NCBI RefSeq assembly: GCF_037153985.1
Contig: NZ_JBBAYI010000002.1
Coordinates: 741,840 to 805,839, forward strand
Source of the DNA: Emticicia sp037153985
GTDB taxonomy: Bacteria > Bacteroidota > Bacteroidia > Cytophagales > Spirosomataceae
Direction of reading: 5' to 3'
Length of the DNA stretch: 64,000 nt
Shown here: piece after piece, positions 34,913 to 42,560 of the stretch
Layout of the letters: every line of letters begins with the position of its first letter
How positions within the stretch are numbered: position 1 is the stretch's first letter
Made by a program: the position numbers and the translations under genes
The notes under the pieces: model-generated
Database searches by the model: none
Told to the model about the DNA's origin: nothing
The model's input: the letters and a program-made list of their open reading frames with translations, nothing else

Positions 34913-34936
34913 ACAGGCGTGTAAACGAAACAAACC

Positions 34937-35359
34937 ATGTTTATTAAAAAAATTGCCTTAAAAGATTTTTTTCTTTTTACTGAAGCCTGGGGATTGCTTG
35001 CAATCTCTAGGCTTATTCTTGTTTTTATTCCTTTTTCAAAAGTTTTGCCTTTACTGGGCAAACAGGTTTCGCCTGACACAACACCCGATAGGCACAATAA
35101 GCATTTCGTGCATATAGGTACTGCCATTGCAAGGGCCTGCCGATATTCGTTCTGGCGCACACAATGCTTTGAACAAGCACTATGCGCCAAATTCATGCTT
35201 AAGTTAAGAAAAAGAAAAAGTACAATTTACTTTGGTGTGAAGAAAGACGAATCAGCAAAAGAACTGCTGGCCCATGCGTGGCTTGTTTGTAATAATGAAA
35301 TAGTTACTGGTGGTAAACAAGCCGAATATTTTAAAATACTGAGTGTATTTTATGGCTAA
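34937..35359 (+). CDS. Lasso peptide B2 protein (transglutaminase-like leader peptidase)
   Basis: Cysteine-protease-like enzyme that removes the leader from the lasso precursor before cyclisation. 140 residues with a hydrophobic N-terminal part and the PF13471 core: catalytic Cys77 in RTQCFEQALCAKFMLK and His113 in LLAHAWLV, 36 residues apart, then EIVTGG. Where many relatives have Asp shortly after the His (HAWxExDG) this one has Asn119-Asn120, so the third catalytic residue may differ. It is followed by two precursor genes on the same strand; B1 and C face it from the other strand. Likely read from the M13 promoter or an internal one. Confidence 0.9.
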   Translation: MFIKKIALKDFFLFTEAWGLLAISRLILVFIPFSKVLPLLGKQVSPDTTPDRHNKHFVHIGTAIARACRYSFWRTQCFEQALCAKFMLKLRKRKSTIYFGVKKDESAKELLAHAWLVCNNEIVTGGKQAEYFKILSVFYG

Positions 35360-35424
35360 TTATTGGCTTTTTAATTCAAAAACCTTTTTTTTGTAGAGAT
35401 AATCACATTAAACTTTCTTAGCTC

Positions 35425-35571
35425 ATGACAAACCAATACAATTCCGAAGAAACAACTACTAACGAACAACAAAAATTGGCATGGAGTACTCCCGAACTGG
35501 AAGTATTCTCGGTAAAAGAAAAAACTTTGGCAGGATCCGATGGGCTTACCGACTCAGGTATATTCTCCTAA
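35425..35571 (+). CDS. Lasso peptide precursor A1 (48 residues)
   Basis: ATG 35425, TAA 35569-35571. The leader holds WSTPELEVFSV (residues 20-30), a W-x-x-P-x-L version of the YxxP motif bound by B1 proteins, then KEKT with Thr34. The end is LAGSDGLTDSGIFS. If Thr34 is at the usual -2 position, the core is AGSDGLTDSGIFS with Asp43 at position 8, giving an eight-residue ring. If Gly37 is residue 1, Asp43 is at position 7. It shares 21 identical leader residues in a row region (13-31) with A2. Too short for usual gene callers. Confidence 0.85.
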   Translation: MTNQYNSEETTTNEQQKLAWSTPELEVFSVKEKTLAGSDGLTDSGIFS

Positions 35572-35615
35572 ATTCTGATAGCAATTAACCGAGGTTGAGT
35601 TATCTATCTTAATTC

Positions 35616-35654
35616 TTGGGCATTATTTCAGCCTTACTATAAGCTTTTGCCCAA
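35616..35654. repeat. Minor hairpin between the precursor genes
   Basis: TTGGGCA / TGCCCAA (35616-35622, 35648-35654), a 7-bp stem with a 25-base loop downstream of precursor A1. Its function is unclear. Confidence 0.35.
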
Positions 35655-35686
35655 AAAATCAGTAGCCTGTATTATTTCATTATTAC

Positions 35687-35731
35687 ATCAGTAATGACTC
35701 TTAGAAGCTAAGGGGCATTACTGATTGTGTT
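35687..35731 (+). terminator. Hairpin between the two lasso precursors (attenuator candidate)
   Basis: ATCAGTAATG (35687-35696) pairs with CATTACTGAT (35716-35725), and inside it CTTAG pairs with CTAAG. A weak T-rich tail TGTGTTT follows. It may end part of the A1 transcripts or protect their 3' end. Confidence 0.55.
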
Positions 35732-35771
35732 TACTTATGCTAAATACCCAACTATATAAATTATACCACTC

Positions 35772-35918
35772 ATGAAAGAACAACACCAAGTACAAGACAA
35801 AACCACTAACGAACAACAAAAATTAGCATGGAGTACCCCCGAACTGGAAGTATTCTCGGTAAAAGACAGAACTTTGGCTGGAGGGAGAGAGGTGAGCGAT
35901 GGTGGTGCTTTTTCATAG
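35772..35918 (+). CDS. Lasso peptide precursor A2 (48 residues)
   Basis: ATG 35772, TAG 35916-35918. Same length and layout as A1: the leader block TNEQQKLAWSTPELEVFSVK is identical, then DRT with Thr34. The end is LAGGREVSDGGAFS. Counting from Ala36, Asp43 is residue 8 (Glu40 is residue 5); counting from Gly37 it is residue 7. Asp43, Gly45 and the final Phe-Ser are shared with A1 while the rest of the core differs, as expected for paired precursors processed by one enzyme set. Ends 16 bases before the bidirectional terminator. Confidence 0.85.
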   Translation: MKEQHQVQDKTTNEQQKLAWSTPELEVFSVKDRTLAGGREVSDGGAFS

Positions 35919-35933
35919 ACACCATCGTTAATA

Positions 35934-35967
35934 CATAGAAGTTGAATGATTTTATTCAACTTCTATG
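35934..35967. terminator. Bidirectional terminator of the lasso locus
   Basis: A 14-bp perfect stem CATAGAAGTTGAAT / ATTCAACTTCTATG (35934-35947, 35954-35967) with loop GATTTT, between precursor A2 and the convergent cyclase gene. Confidence 0.82.
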
Positions 35968-35980
35968 ATAAATACAATTT

Positions 35981-37864
35981 TTAAAAGCGTTTCATCAAAA
36001 AATCAGCAGCCTGCATTGTTTTTATTAAAACATGAATAGTATCCGTAGATTCGACAGTTTCACTATCCAGATATGCCTGTAAGTTTTTTTCGAGTTTATT
36101 TACATTGATATAATCCTGCACCAACGCTGAATTTTTAAGAGCGGCAAAGGCATTTAATACCTCCGTTTTTGATTCCCTTACCCTAAAAATAAGATCAGAA
36201 CTCTGCAAACCTTTGTTTTTAGCATATAATACTTCATCAGGTATTTTATTGGCCATCATTCTCTTCACAAGCATTTTACTATTGAAATGTTCATCAAAGA
36301 AAACCTCATTAGGTATTGCCAGAAAGAAGTCCATCAAATCTTTGTCGGTAGTGGGGTCTCTTAACTCTATGCCATAGTAATGCCCCATAGTTGCCCCTAA
36401 TACGCTTCTGGGCCTATAATAGAGAATATAATTCTTTTTAAATTGCAGTACGTTGGCATAATATTGTAAAAAAACCTGATTCTTTTTTCTGGCCTCATCC
36501 ATGACATTGTATTTATCTAATGCCGAGGTAGCCAAATAACTTTCCAGAATAAATTTTTCAAAAGTATTAAATACAGAAAGCGTACTAAAGTATTTCAGAA
36601 CAAGAGGCTTAGCTACCTGTCTTTTTAAGTATTCAACAGGTTTTTTGAGGAATCGCCGAACACTATGTGGCCGCTTATAATCAAGCCCAACGAAAGAAGT
36701 AGAGCCATTCCCTCCCTCGCCGGTCAGCAATGTGCCATAGCCAGCTTGTGCAGCGGTTTTGTAGATGTCTAGCATCCAATAGGCATTTCCGGCTCCATGA
36801 ATAAACCCATCTATGATATTAAGCATCTCGATGCTTCCCTGCCAAGGCGAAACAGATTCAGAAGTCAGGTACAGAGGGTTAATATTACCCGCTGCTTTAA
36901 TAATAGCACTGATAAAAGGGGTTTCATCAAGTACTCGTTTCTGAGCCATCGGATGGTTTGAAAGATTGTTTTTATACAAAGGCACATGGCTAAGGGTAGT
37001 AAGAGTTTTATTCTGCTGTTTGAGCAGGTCTGCGGCTACATAACTTACCATACTGCTATCAAGCCCACCGCTCAGCATGGAAGCCACTGGTTTATTACTT
37101 CTTAGCCGCCTGTTTACGGCTTTGTATACCAGTTCAGACATTTGGTCTGAGTAATCCTGTTTATTTTTGTAGTAGATTTCCTTTATGTTTTCGGGTGGCC
37201 AGTACTGGCTAACTGTTATCGCTCTGTTTTTGAGTTTGAGTACAAAGCCAATTTGCAGAGAAAAAACATTCTTGTAAAAGGTTTCGTCACCCAAAAACTT
37301 CTCTCTTACTTTCCATAAACTCAACAATGAAATAAGATACTCGTCATTGAGTTCTTTTTTGAAATCGGGCAAAGCCAGAATTGCCTTAACAGAAGAACTA
37401 AAGGCAAGGTATTTATCGGTTTTGTAAAAAAACAAGGCTGAATAGCCCATAGTATCACGAGCCACGAAAAGCTCTTTTGTATTAAAATGATAGGCAACAA
37501 AACTCCAGTCACCCTTTAGTTTATGCTGGGTTTCTTCGCCATATTTTAAGTAGGCTTGTAAGATAAAATAACTATCAGCAACCTGAGCGTCGGCTTTTAC
37601 ACCTATACTCTGGCTTAGCTCGTCCCGATTATCAATCCGGCCCTGCGCAACAAATAATATATTTGGTTCACTTAAGTAAACGGGCTGTGCATCATAGGTG
37701 TCTTCGGGTGTACCGAAGGTCAATAGCTTGCCAAAAGCTGCTTCGTGCTGAATAGCCTTATGAAACCTAACCTGAGGAAAATCTCTTAAAGGCTCATACA
37801 TTGCCTCAAAAAAATCCCCATCAGCATGGGTTTCATATCTTACAATACCAAAAATTAAACTCAT
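35981..37864 (-). CDS. Lasso cyclase (asparagine-synthetase-like C protein)
   Basis: ATP-dependent enzyme that adenylates the Asp/Glu side chain of the core and closes the macrolactam on the N-terminal amine. 627 residues: an N-terminal glutaminase-like domain starting MSLIFGIV, without the catalytic Cys2 of true asparagine synthetases, and a C-terminal synthetase domain with the PP-loop SGGLDSS (265-271). Later blocks GEGGNGSTSF and ELRDPTTDKDLMDFFLAIP match the family. It lies 44 bases downstream of the PqqD-like gene, convergent with the precursors. Loss of Cys2 agrees with an amine-independent cyclase. Confidence 0.9.
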   Translation of the reverse strand: MSLIFGIVRYETHADGDFFEAMYEPLRDFPQVRFHKAIQHEAAFGKLLTFGTPEDTYDAQPVYLSEPNILFVAQGRIDNRDELSQSIGVKADAQVADSYFILQAYLKYGEETQHKLKGDWSFVAYHFNTKELFVARDTMGYSALFFYKTDKYLAFSSSVKAILALPDFKKELNDEYLISLLSLWKVREKFLGDETFYKNVFSLQIGFVLKLKNRAITVSQYWPPENIKEIYYKNKQDYSDQMSELVYKAVNRRLRSNKPVASMLSGGLDSSMVSYVAADLLKQQNKTLTTLSHVPLYKNNLSNHPMAQKRVLDETPFISAIIKAAGNINPLYLTSESVSPWQGSIEMLNIIDGFIHGAGNAYWMLDIYKTAAQAGYGTLLTGEGGNGSTSFVGLDYKRPHSVRRFLKKPVEYLKRQVAKPLVLKYFSTLSVFNTFEKFILESYLATSALDKYNVMDEARKKNQVFLQYYANVLQFKKNYILYYRPRSVLGATMGHYYGIELRDPTTDKDLMDFFLAIPNEVFFDEHFNSKMLVKRMMANKIPDEVLYAKNKGLQSSDLIFRVRESKTEVLNAFAALKNSALVQDYINVNKLEKNLQAYLDSETVESTDTIHVLIKTMQAADFLMKRF

Positions 37865-37908
37865 GTGTGCCAGATTAGATTATATTGAAGCAAGAGCAAC
37901 TACTGTGC

Positions 37909-38178
37909 TTATAAAAGTAAACCCTGTGCCTGAAGGCTATCAAGAAACTTATAGGTTTCGTGTTTACATTGGGTTTCTGAAACATTATATTTTGAGAGCA
38001 GATAAGCTATCAGTTCATCAGCCGTAACAGGATTTTCTATTTTTTCCCAGATGACACGGGCCAGATTATTTAAAGTAATGTAATTTCCGGTTTCCAGATG
38101 CATCATTACCAGTTCGTCGCCCAGATTAGTAATTAACACATTTTCACTTTTCCGTTGTATGGCTTTAGTCAAATTCAT
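37909..38178 (-). CDS. PqqD-like lasso B1 protein (leader recognition element)
   Basis: 89 residues of the PqqD/RRE fold: three strands (NVLITNLGDELVMMHLETGNYITLN) followed by helices with LARVIWEKIENPVTADELIAYLLSKYNVS and the end FLDSLQAQGLLL. Such proteins bind the precursor leader and present it to the B2 protease and the cyclase. First gene of the B1-C unit. A TAATTTTG -7 element lies 24 bases upstream. Confidence 0.92.
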   Translation of the reverse strand: MNLTKAIQRKSENVLITNLGDELVMMHLETGNYITLNNLARVIWEKIENPVTADELIAYLLSKYNVSETQCKHETYKFLDSLQAQGLLL

Positions 38179-38201
38179 TGTAGTTATAACAAACGTTTTT
38201 T

Positions 38202-38209
38202 CAAAATTA
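38202..38209 (-). promoter_or_regulatory. Promoter -7 element for the lasso B1-C unit
   Basis: Minus-strand TAATTTTG matches TAnnTTTG. The nearest TTTG lies 13 bases further upstream, shorter than the usual 17-23. Confidence 0.45.
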
Positions 38210-38287
38210 TAACAATAATCCCCAAAACCTAAAAATGAGCCTACAAAAAATTTCTGCTTTAGCCCTTACCACAACTTGTTTTAAACG

Positions 38288-38319
38288 ACAATAGCGGCCA
38301 GTTACCTAGCCGCTATTGT
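38288..38319 (-). terminator. Terminator after the DsbA-like gene
   Basis: An 11-bp perfect stem ACAATAGCGGC / GCCGCTATTGT (38288-38298, 38309-38319), 21 bases past the stop. Confidence 0.6.
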
Positions 38320-38340
38320 TGTTATTGATGCTATGCTGTT

Positions 38341-39036
38341 TTAACAGTTTTCTCCGCCTATTTCACAGGCATCGCCCGCTGCTTCTACGGGTTGCATCTC
38401 TTCTGCTACTTTGGCTAGTGCCTCCTGAAATACTTCGGCAGGTTGTGCGCCACTTAACCCGTATTTGTTATTCAGGATAAAAAATGGAACGCCCGATACC
38501 CCTAAACTCTGAAAATGCCTGATTTCCTGCGTTACCCAGTAGCTAATCTGGTCGTCTGCCAGAATACTTTCAGTTTTTTCGCGAGGCCAGCCAAAATCTT
38601 CCATAAAAGCAAGTATATTTTCTTTCTCTGAAAAATCGATACCTTCGGTAAAATAGGCTTTGAAAAGTTTTTCTTCCAGCATATTCTGGGTTCCTTCTTC
38701 TCTGGCTACGTGCAACAATTTATGTAACGGAATGGTATTAATTGCTTTGGGCATTTTTTCAAATTCAAACTGAATGCCCGCTTTTGCGCCTACTCCTTCT
38801 ACCCGTTCGTGCATTTGCTGAATACGCTCAGGGCTTCCGAATTTATTGGCAAAGTATTCTTCACGTGGGAGGCCCTCCTGCGGAATTGTCGGGTCTAACT
38901 GAAACGGGTGCCATGTAACCTGAAAATTCTGCTCAGGCATTCCTTCAAGTGCTTTTTCGAGGTGTTTTTTACCAATATAGCACCACGGACAAGCCACGTC
39001 TGAAACAATATCTATCTGAATAGGTTTATTAGCCAT
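38341..39036 (-). CDS. DsbA-family oxidoreductase (FrnE-like)
   Basis: Thioredoxin-fold protein of the FrnE/2-hydroxychromene isomerase-like group. The start MANKPIQIDIVSD was chosen because it places the CPWC active site at Cys16-Cys19, as in the family; the longer ORF adds 15 residues. 231 residues, no signal peptide, so cytoplasmic. Conserved WHPFQLDP and the GVSGVPFFILNNKYGLSGAQP cis-Pro segment are present. The tail ends CEIGGENC, giving two extra Cys at the C-terminus. Probably a disulfide or glutathione-linked redox role. Stands alone beside the lasso locus; not obviously part of it, because the cores have no Cys. Confidence 0.87.
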   Translation of the reverse strand: MANKPIQIDIVSDVACPWCYIGKKHLEKALEGMPEQNFQVTWHPFQLDPTIPQEGLPREEYFANKFGSPERIQQMHERVEGVGAKAGIQFEFEKMPKAINTIPLHKLLHVAREEGTQNMLEEKLFKAYFTEGIDFSEKENILAFMEDFGWPREKTESILADDQISYWVTQEIRHFQSLGVSGVPFFILNNKYGLSGAQPAEVFQEALAKVAEEMQPVEAAGDACEIGGENC

Positions 39037-39235
39037 TATATTATTTGTTTTAATAATTCTTACTTGCAAATACCTTAACAAACCTACAGTGGTTTATTTT
39101 GGCAGTTGCTACTCTTTCAATAATATAATGAAATTTTCGTGCTTTTCGTTCAAAGATATTGCCACTTGTACCACACCCATGCCATGGCTGTAAGCCCATG
39201 AGTTTATCTGATAGCAACATTGGTACGGTTGCGTG

Positions 39236-40555
39236 CTACCTGAAATTCAGCCCTACACGCAGGCTGTATTTATCCATGTGATACGAGAAAGCCCGATTGG
39301 AAGAATTTTGCGCATTAATTGCGTAAGCGTAGGCCATTTCTAGCCATATTACCTGACGGGCGTTAACAGGCTTACTGAACCGATAACCTAGATAGGTATC
39401 AAAAACAGGTTTTTTCGAGAAATCGCTCCCTGCTTTTACTCCTATTACGGCTTGTTGTTTATGATTTATATCAAAAAGTAAATCGTTCTGAAGTTCAAAA
39501 ACCTGCCATTTTTTTGAGTCAGTTTCCATGCTTTCTATGGCTCCATAGGCAAAAGTATTGTTATTTAACCGGATGGGTTCGTGTTTGCCTTTCACTACAC
39601 TGTATTTAAAGTTTGACTGCGCCGAAAAATAGCTCACCCCTACTCGGTAATTTAAACGTCTGATTTTTAATGGATAAACGCCTCCGGCCTGTATCGCCCA
39701 GCCTATTCGGCCGCCATTACTGGCACCGCTAAACTGGTTGATAAGTACATTAGAGAAAACACGATAATAACTCAGAGAAGGTGTCAGTGATACATACCAT
39801 TCAGCGGGTGTTTTAAAGAAAGGCTCCGGTTCAGGATGGTAAACTGGCTCATAAGCTATATGGGTATTGAAAGGAATACCGTTTGTGTGATACCTGTCTT
39901 TTGTGGCCAGATAGTTTACTTCGGCAAGTCTGTTGTCGGGGCCGTCGGCCTGCTGAATAACAGGTATTTCGGTAAGCTGGACCGCATTTGTCAAATCATT
40001 CTCTCGCTCTGATACGCTCGCTTTTTTTGGAGAATACACCTCTGCTGCTACTGCCTGTTCTTTATTCTCTGCAAATAATTTTGGGGCTGCGGTATCCTTC
40101 GTCATTTGCTGGCTATTGGCTGATTTTTTGGGTTGTCTCTCAGCTAATATTTTGCTTTTGTCTTCTTTTTTATCGCGTCGCATCACCACGGCCGCTTGAT
40201 ATGCCTCACCTGCTGTTTGGTTTTTATTTGTATTTCCTTTCGTTTTTTCGGCTGTTTTTTCTGCGTCTTCACGGCTATTAATTGTGGCGTATTTTTCGGC
40301 TGTTTTTACAGGCACTTTGCCTGACTGCCCCATAACAGGTTTGTCGGGTCGGGTAAATGATTGATATACCCAATAACCTATTAATGAAAACAGCAATAAA
40401 GCAGCGGCTAGGCTCCAACGCAGAAAGATGTGCTTCGGAGCAATTGGGGGAAGTTGCGCCTCTATGGTTTCCCAGAGTTTATCGTCAGGCATTTTGTCAA
40501 AGTCATCTGAATGGCTCTGAAACAACTCCTCTATTTTATCTTTAGGTTTGTTCAT
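39236..40555 (-). CDS. Membrane-anchored barrel-type protein paired with ECF sigma factor (putative anti-sigma)
   Basis: 439 residues. The N-terminal 45 residues are acidic and cytoplasmic (FQSHSDDFDKMPDDKLWETIEAQLP), followed by one membrane helix (about 44-64), a Lys/Gln/Ala-rich spacer (about 75-240) and a C-terminal beta-barrel-like domain with Tyr-rich strands ending SYHMDKYSLRVGLNFR. It starts 21 bases after the sigma-factor stop. Bacteroidota often pair sigma-70-like ECF factors with such chimeric proteins; an anti-sigma role is inferred from position and the N-terminal motif. Confidence 0.7.
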   Translation of the reverse strand: MNKPKDKIEELFQSHSDDFDKMPDDKLWETIEAQLPPIAPKHIFLRWSLAAALLLFSLIGYWVYQSFTRPDKPVMGQSGKVPVKTAEKYATINSREDAEKTAEKTKGNTNKNQTAGEAYQAAVVMRRDKKEDKSKILAERQPKKSANSQQMTKDTAAPKLFAENKEQAVAAEVYSPKKASVSERENDLTNAVQLTEIPVIQQADGPDNRLAEVNYLATKDRYHTNGIPFNTHIAYEPVYHPEPEPFFKTPAEWYVSLTPSLSYYRVFSNVLINQFSGASNGGRIGWAIQAGGVYPLKIRRLNYRVGVSYFSAQSNFKYSVVKGKHEPIRLNNNTFAYGAIESMETDSKKWQVFELQNDLLFDINHKQQAVIGVKAGSDFSKKPVFDTYLGYRFSKPVNARQVIWLEMAYAYAINAQNSSNRAFSYHMDKYSLRVGLNFR

Positions 40556-40576
40556 ATACTTTCATGCAAACTATTG

Positions 40577-41146
40577 TCATTTAACTGACGCTACCGTGCT
40601 AAAAAACTTTTTTTTTAATTTTTCCTGAATGTATTTCTTGGCAAAAAACAACTGTGATTTTGATGTTCCTTCGGCTATTTTTAATTGAGCTGCAATTTCA
40701 GGATGGGTGTATCCTTCCATCACATACATATTAAATACCATTCTTGCTCCGTTGGGGAGTTCGGCCAAGACAGTACTTAGTATTTCCATTAACTCTTTAT
40801 TGTTTAATTGTGTCAGAATATCTTCTCCCTCATCAACCCCAAGTAGCTCTTCGTCCGATAAATCGCTTATATCTTCAAAAGTTACTTGTTTTTTATAATG
40901 GCTGATAGCCGTGTTTACAATGATTCTTCTTACCCATGCCGATACGTCTTTGGCATCTCTTACTTCTTTTATGTGCCTGAAAGCCTTTACGAGTGCTTCC
41001 TGAAAAATATCTTCGGCATCTTCACGCGTATTAGCATAACGCCAGCAAACGCCAAAAAAACGACTTTTATATCGTTGATAAAAAGTCGCTTGGGCTTTGC
41101 GGTCGTTTTTTAAACAGCCTTTAAATACTTCTTCGTCAGTAAGCAA
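40577..41146 (-). CDS. ECF-type RNA polymerase sigma factor
   Basis: 189 residues with region 2 (FYQRYKSRFFGVCWRYANTREDAEDIFQEALVKAFRHI) and region 4 (ILSTVLAELPNGARMVFNMYVMEGYTHPEIAAQLKIAEGTSKSQLFFAKKYIQEKL). No region 1 or 3. It directs polymerase to a small regulon, commonly envelope-related in this phylum. Next to a membrane-anchored partner 21 bases downstream and a lipoprotein gene upstream on the same strand, so it may control that neighbourhood. Confidence 0.93.
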   Translation of the reverse strand: MLTDEEVFKGCLKNDRKAQATFYQRYKSRFFGVCWRYANTREDAEDIFQEALVKAFRHIKEVRDAKDVSAWVRRIIVNTAISHYKKQVTFEDISDLSDEELLGVDEGEDILTQLNNKELMEILSTVLAELPNGARMVFNMYVMEGYTHPEIAAQLKIAEGTSKSQLFFAKKYIQEKLKKKFFSTVASVK

Positions 41147-41192
41147 GTCGAAAGATTCTTATGTTTTTATTTAGATAGAAATACGTTCTTTA

Positions 41193-42179
41193 TTATGGTT
41201 TAATTGAGACCGAAACTTTAGCCTGAATAAAATGGGTATCGTCACGGTATAAACCATAACTGAATGTATCGTTACCCGTAAAATTTTTATCGGAGCGGTA
41301 CACCAACACCGGATTATCAAAACTTGTGGTATCTACGCTTACTTTTCCGTATTGAGGTTGTGCAATAATTTTTAGTGTTGCCTTGCTATATAAAGGGCAA
41401 ACGACATCGTTTTGTAAAACATCAATGGCTATATCAGACCCTAGCACATAATTAGCCAAGCTCAGCACATCATCTTTTATACCTGTTGCACAGGCTTTTG
41501 GCTCAATAACAGATAGCTCGACAGGTGCAACGGCATTTTTTGTATTGGGTATGCCAATACGGTAGAAAAGGGTGTCTGCACCCACAAAATTCTGGTCGGG
41601 GGTATACACTATTTTCTGCCCCTGCACAACTGCTTTACCATGCTGCGGTGCAATTTCGATTTTTAATGAGCTGATAGTAGCACAGGTTTTATCGTTGGCA
41701 GTAATGTCAAGCTCGGTAGCTGTTGAGGCTTCAATATCTATTTTGTCGCCGATGGCTCCGGCAAAACAGGGTAAATCCTGAGTAGAGGCCACAATGTTAA
41801 ACTGTACATCTTTATCCACTGTTGCGCCACCTTGTATGGTTCCTCTTAAAATGAGGTTATCTTTACCAACAGCCGTACTAGCCGTAAAACGGTAGTAAAT
41901 CAGGCCATTGTCGGTAAATCTGGCCTCTCCATATTTAGGTGCTTGTATAATACTAATCTGGCTGGCTGTTTCAAGCCCTTTCAGGGCCGTAGGATTTACG
42001 GTAATAGGTTCTTTAGTTGTATAAAAAATATCGTTCGGGTTTTCTTCCATTCCTCCCGGACTTACGGCACTCAAACTTACTTTATCGCAAGACCCCGCCA
42101 CCATTGCCACAAAGCACATATAACCAAGCAAACTCGCTTGAGTTTTGTGTGCCAAAAAACTATGTATCTTTTGAAGCAT
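41193..42179 (-). CDS. Lipoprotein with repeated Ig-like (cadherin-like) modules
   Basis: 328 residues. A signal with lipobox VAGSC (Cys30) is followed by three modules of about 95 residues resembling Big_9/VCBS-type domains: APKYGEARFTDNGLIYYRF, then NDKTCATISSLKIEIAPQHGKAVVQGQKIVYTPDQNFVGADTLFYRI and NDVVCPLYSKATLKIIAQPQYGKVSV ending with NFTGNDTFSYGLY. These are surface modules for adhesion or ligand binding. It lies 46 bases upstream of the sigma-factor gene on the same strand, so it may be in the same operon. Confidence 0.8.
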   Translation of the reverse strand: MLQKIHSFLAHKTQASLLGYMCFVAMVAGSCDKVSLSAVSPGGMEENPNDIFYTTKEPITVNPTALKGLETASQISIIQAPKYGEARFTDNGLIYYRFTASTAVGKDNLILRGTIQGGATVDKDVQFNIVASTQDLPCFAGAIGDKIDIEASTATELDITANDKTCATISSLKIEIAPQHGKAVVQGQKIVYTPDQNFVGADTLFYRIGIPNTKNAVAPVELSVIEPKACATGIKDDVLSLANYVLGSDIAIDVLQNDVVCPLYSKATLKIIAQPQYGKVSVDTTSFDNPVLVYRSDKNFTGNDTFSYGLYRDDTHFIQAKVSVSIKP

Positions 42180-42560
42180 AAGCAGGCTTTTATTTATGAT
42201 GACACAAAAAACCAGAACAGGGTTTAAGAACGATGCAATTATTATTGTCGGAAACTTGTTTTTTAAACTTTAATACACATTTACCTCTATAAATACGCCT
42301 ACAAAACCCCTACTACTTGGTTTCATATTTTGGGTTACGTATAGATACCGTTATGGCTTTTTCTGTACTTTTATAGGGCAATTTTGTTTTATTTTATTCA
42401 AAAAAGGGTCAAATATTTCAGATGCACCCATAAATCTTTCAGGTTTATTGCCTCTTGTATTTTTCGTAAAATATTGCAAAAAAAAGCTGGAACTCAAAAA
42501 TTATCCATTAAATTAGCTACGTTTTTGCTTTTCTAACTCATATATTCTTACAAAACCCCG
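42180..42560. other. Divergent intergenic region without a gene
   Basis: 380 AT-rich bases between two divergent secreted-protein genes. I see no ORF or RNA gene; it should hold both promoters, but no full promoter match is visible. Confidence 0.5.

Noticed and set aside
38341..39036. DsbA-like gene as part of the lasso pathway
   Set aside because: The predicted cores contain no Cys, and a terminator lies between this gene and the lasso unit.
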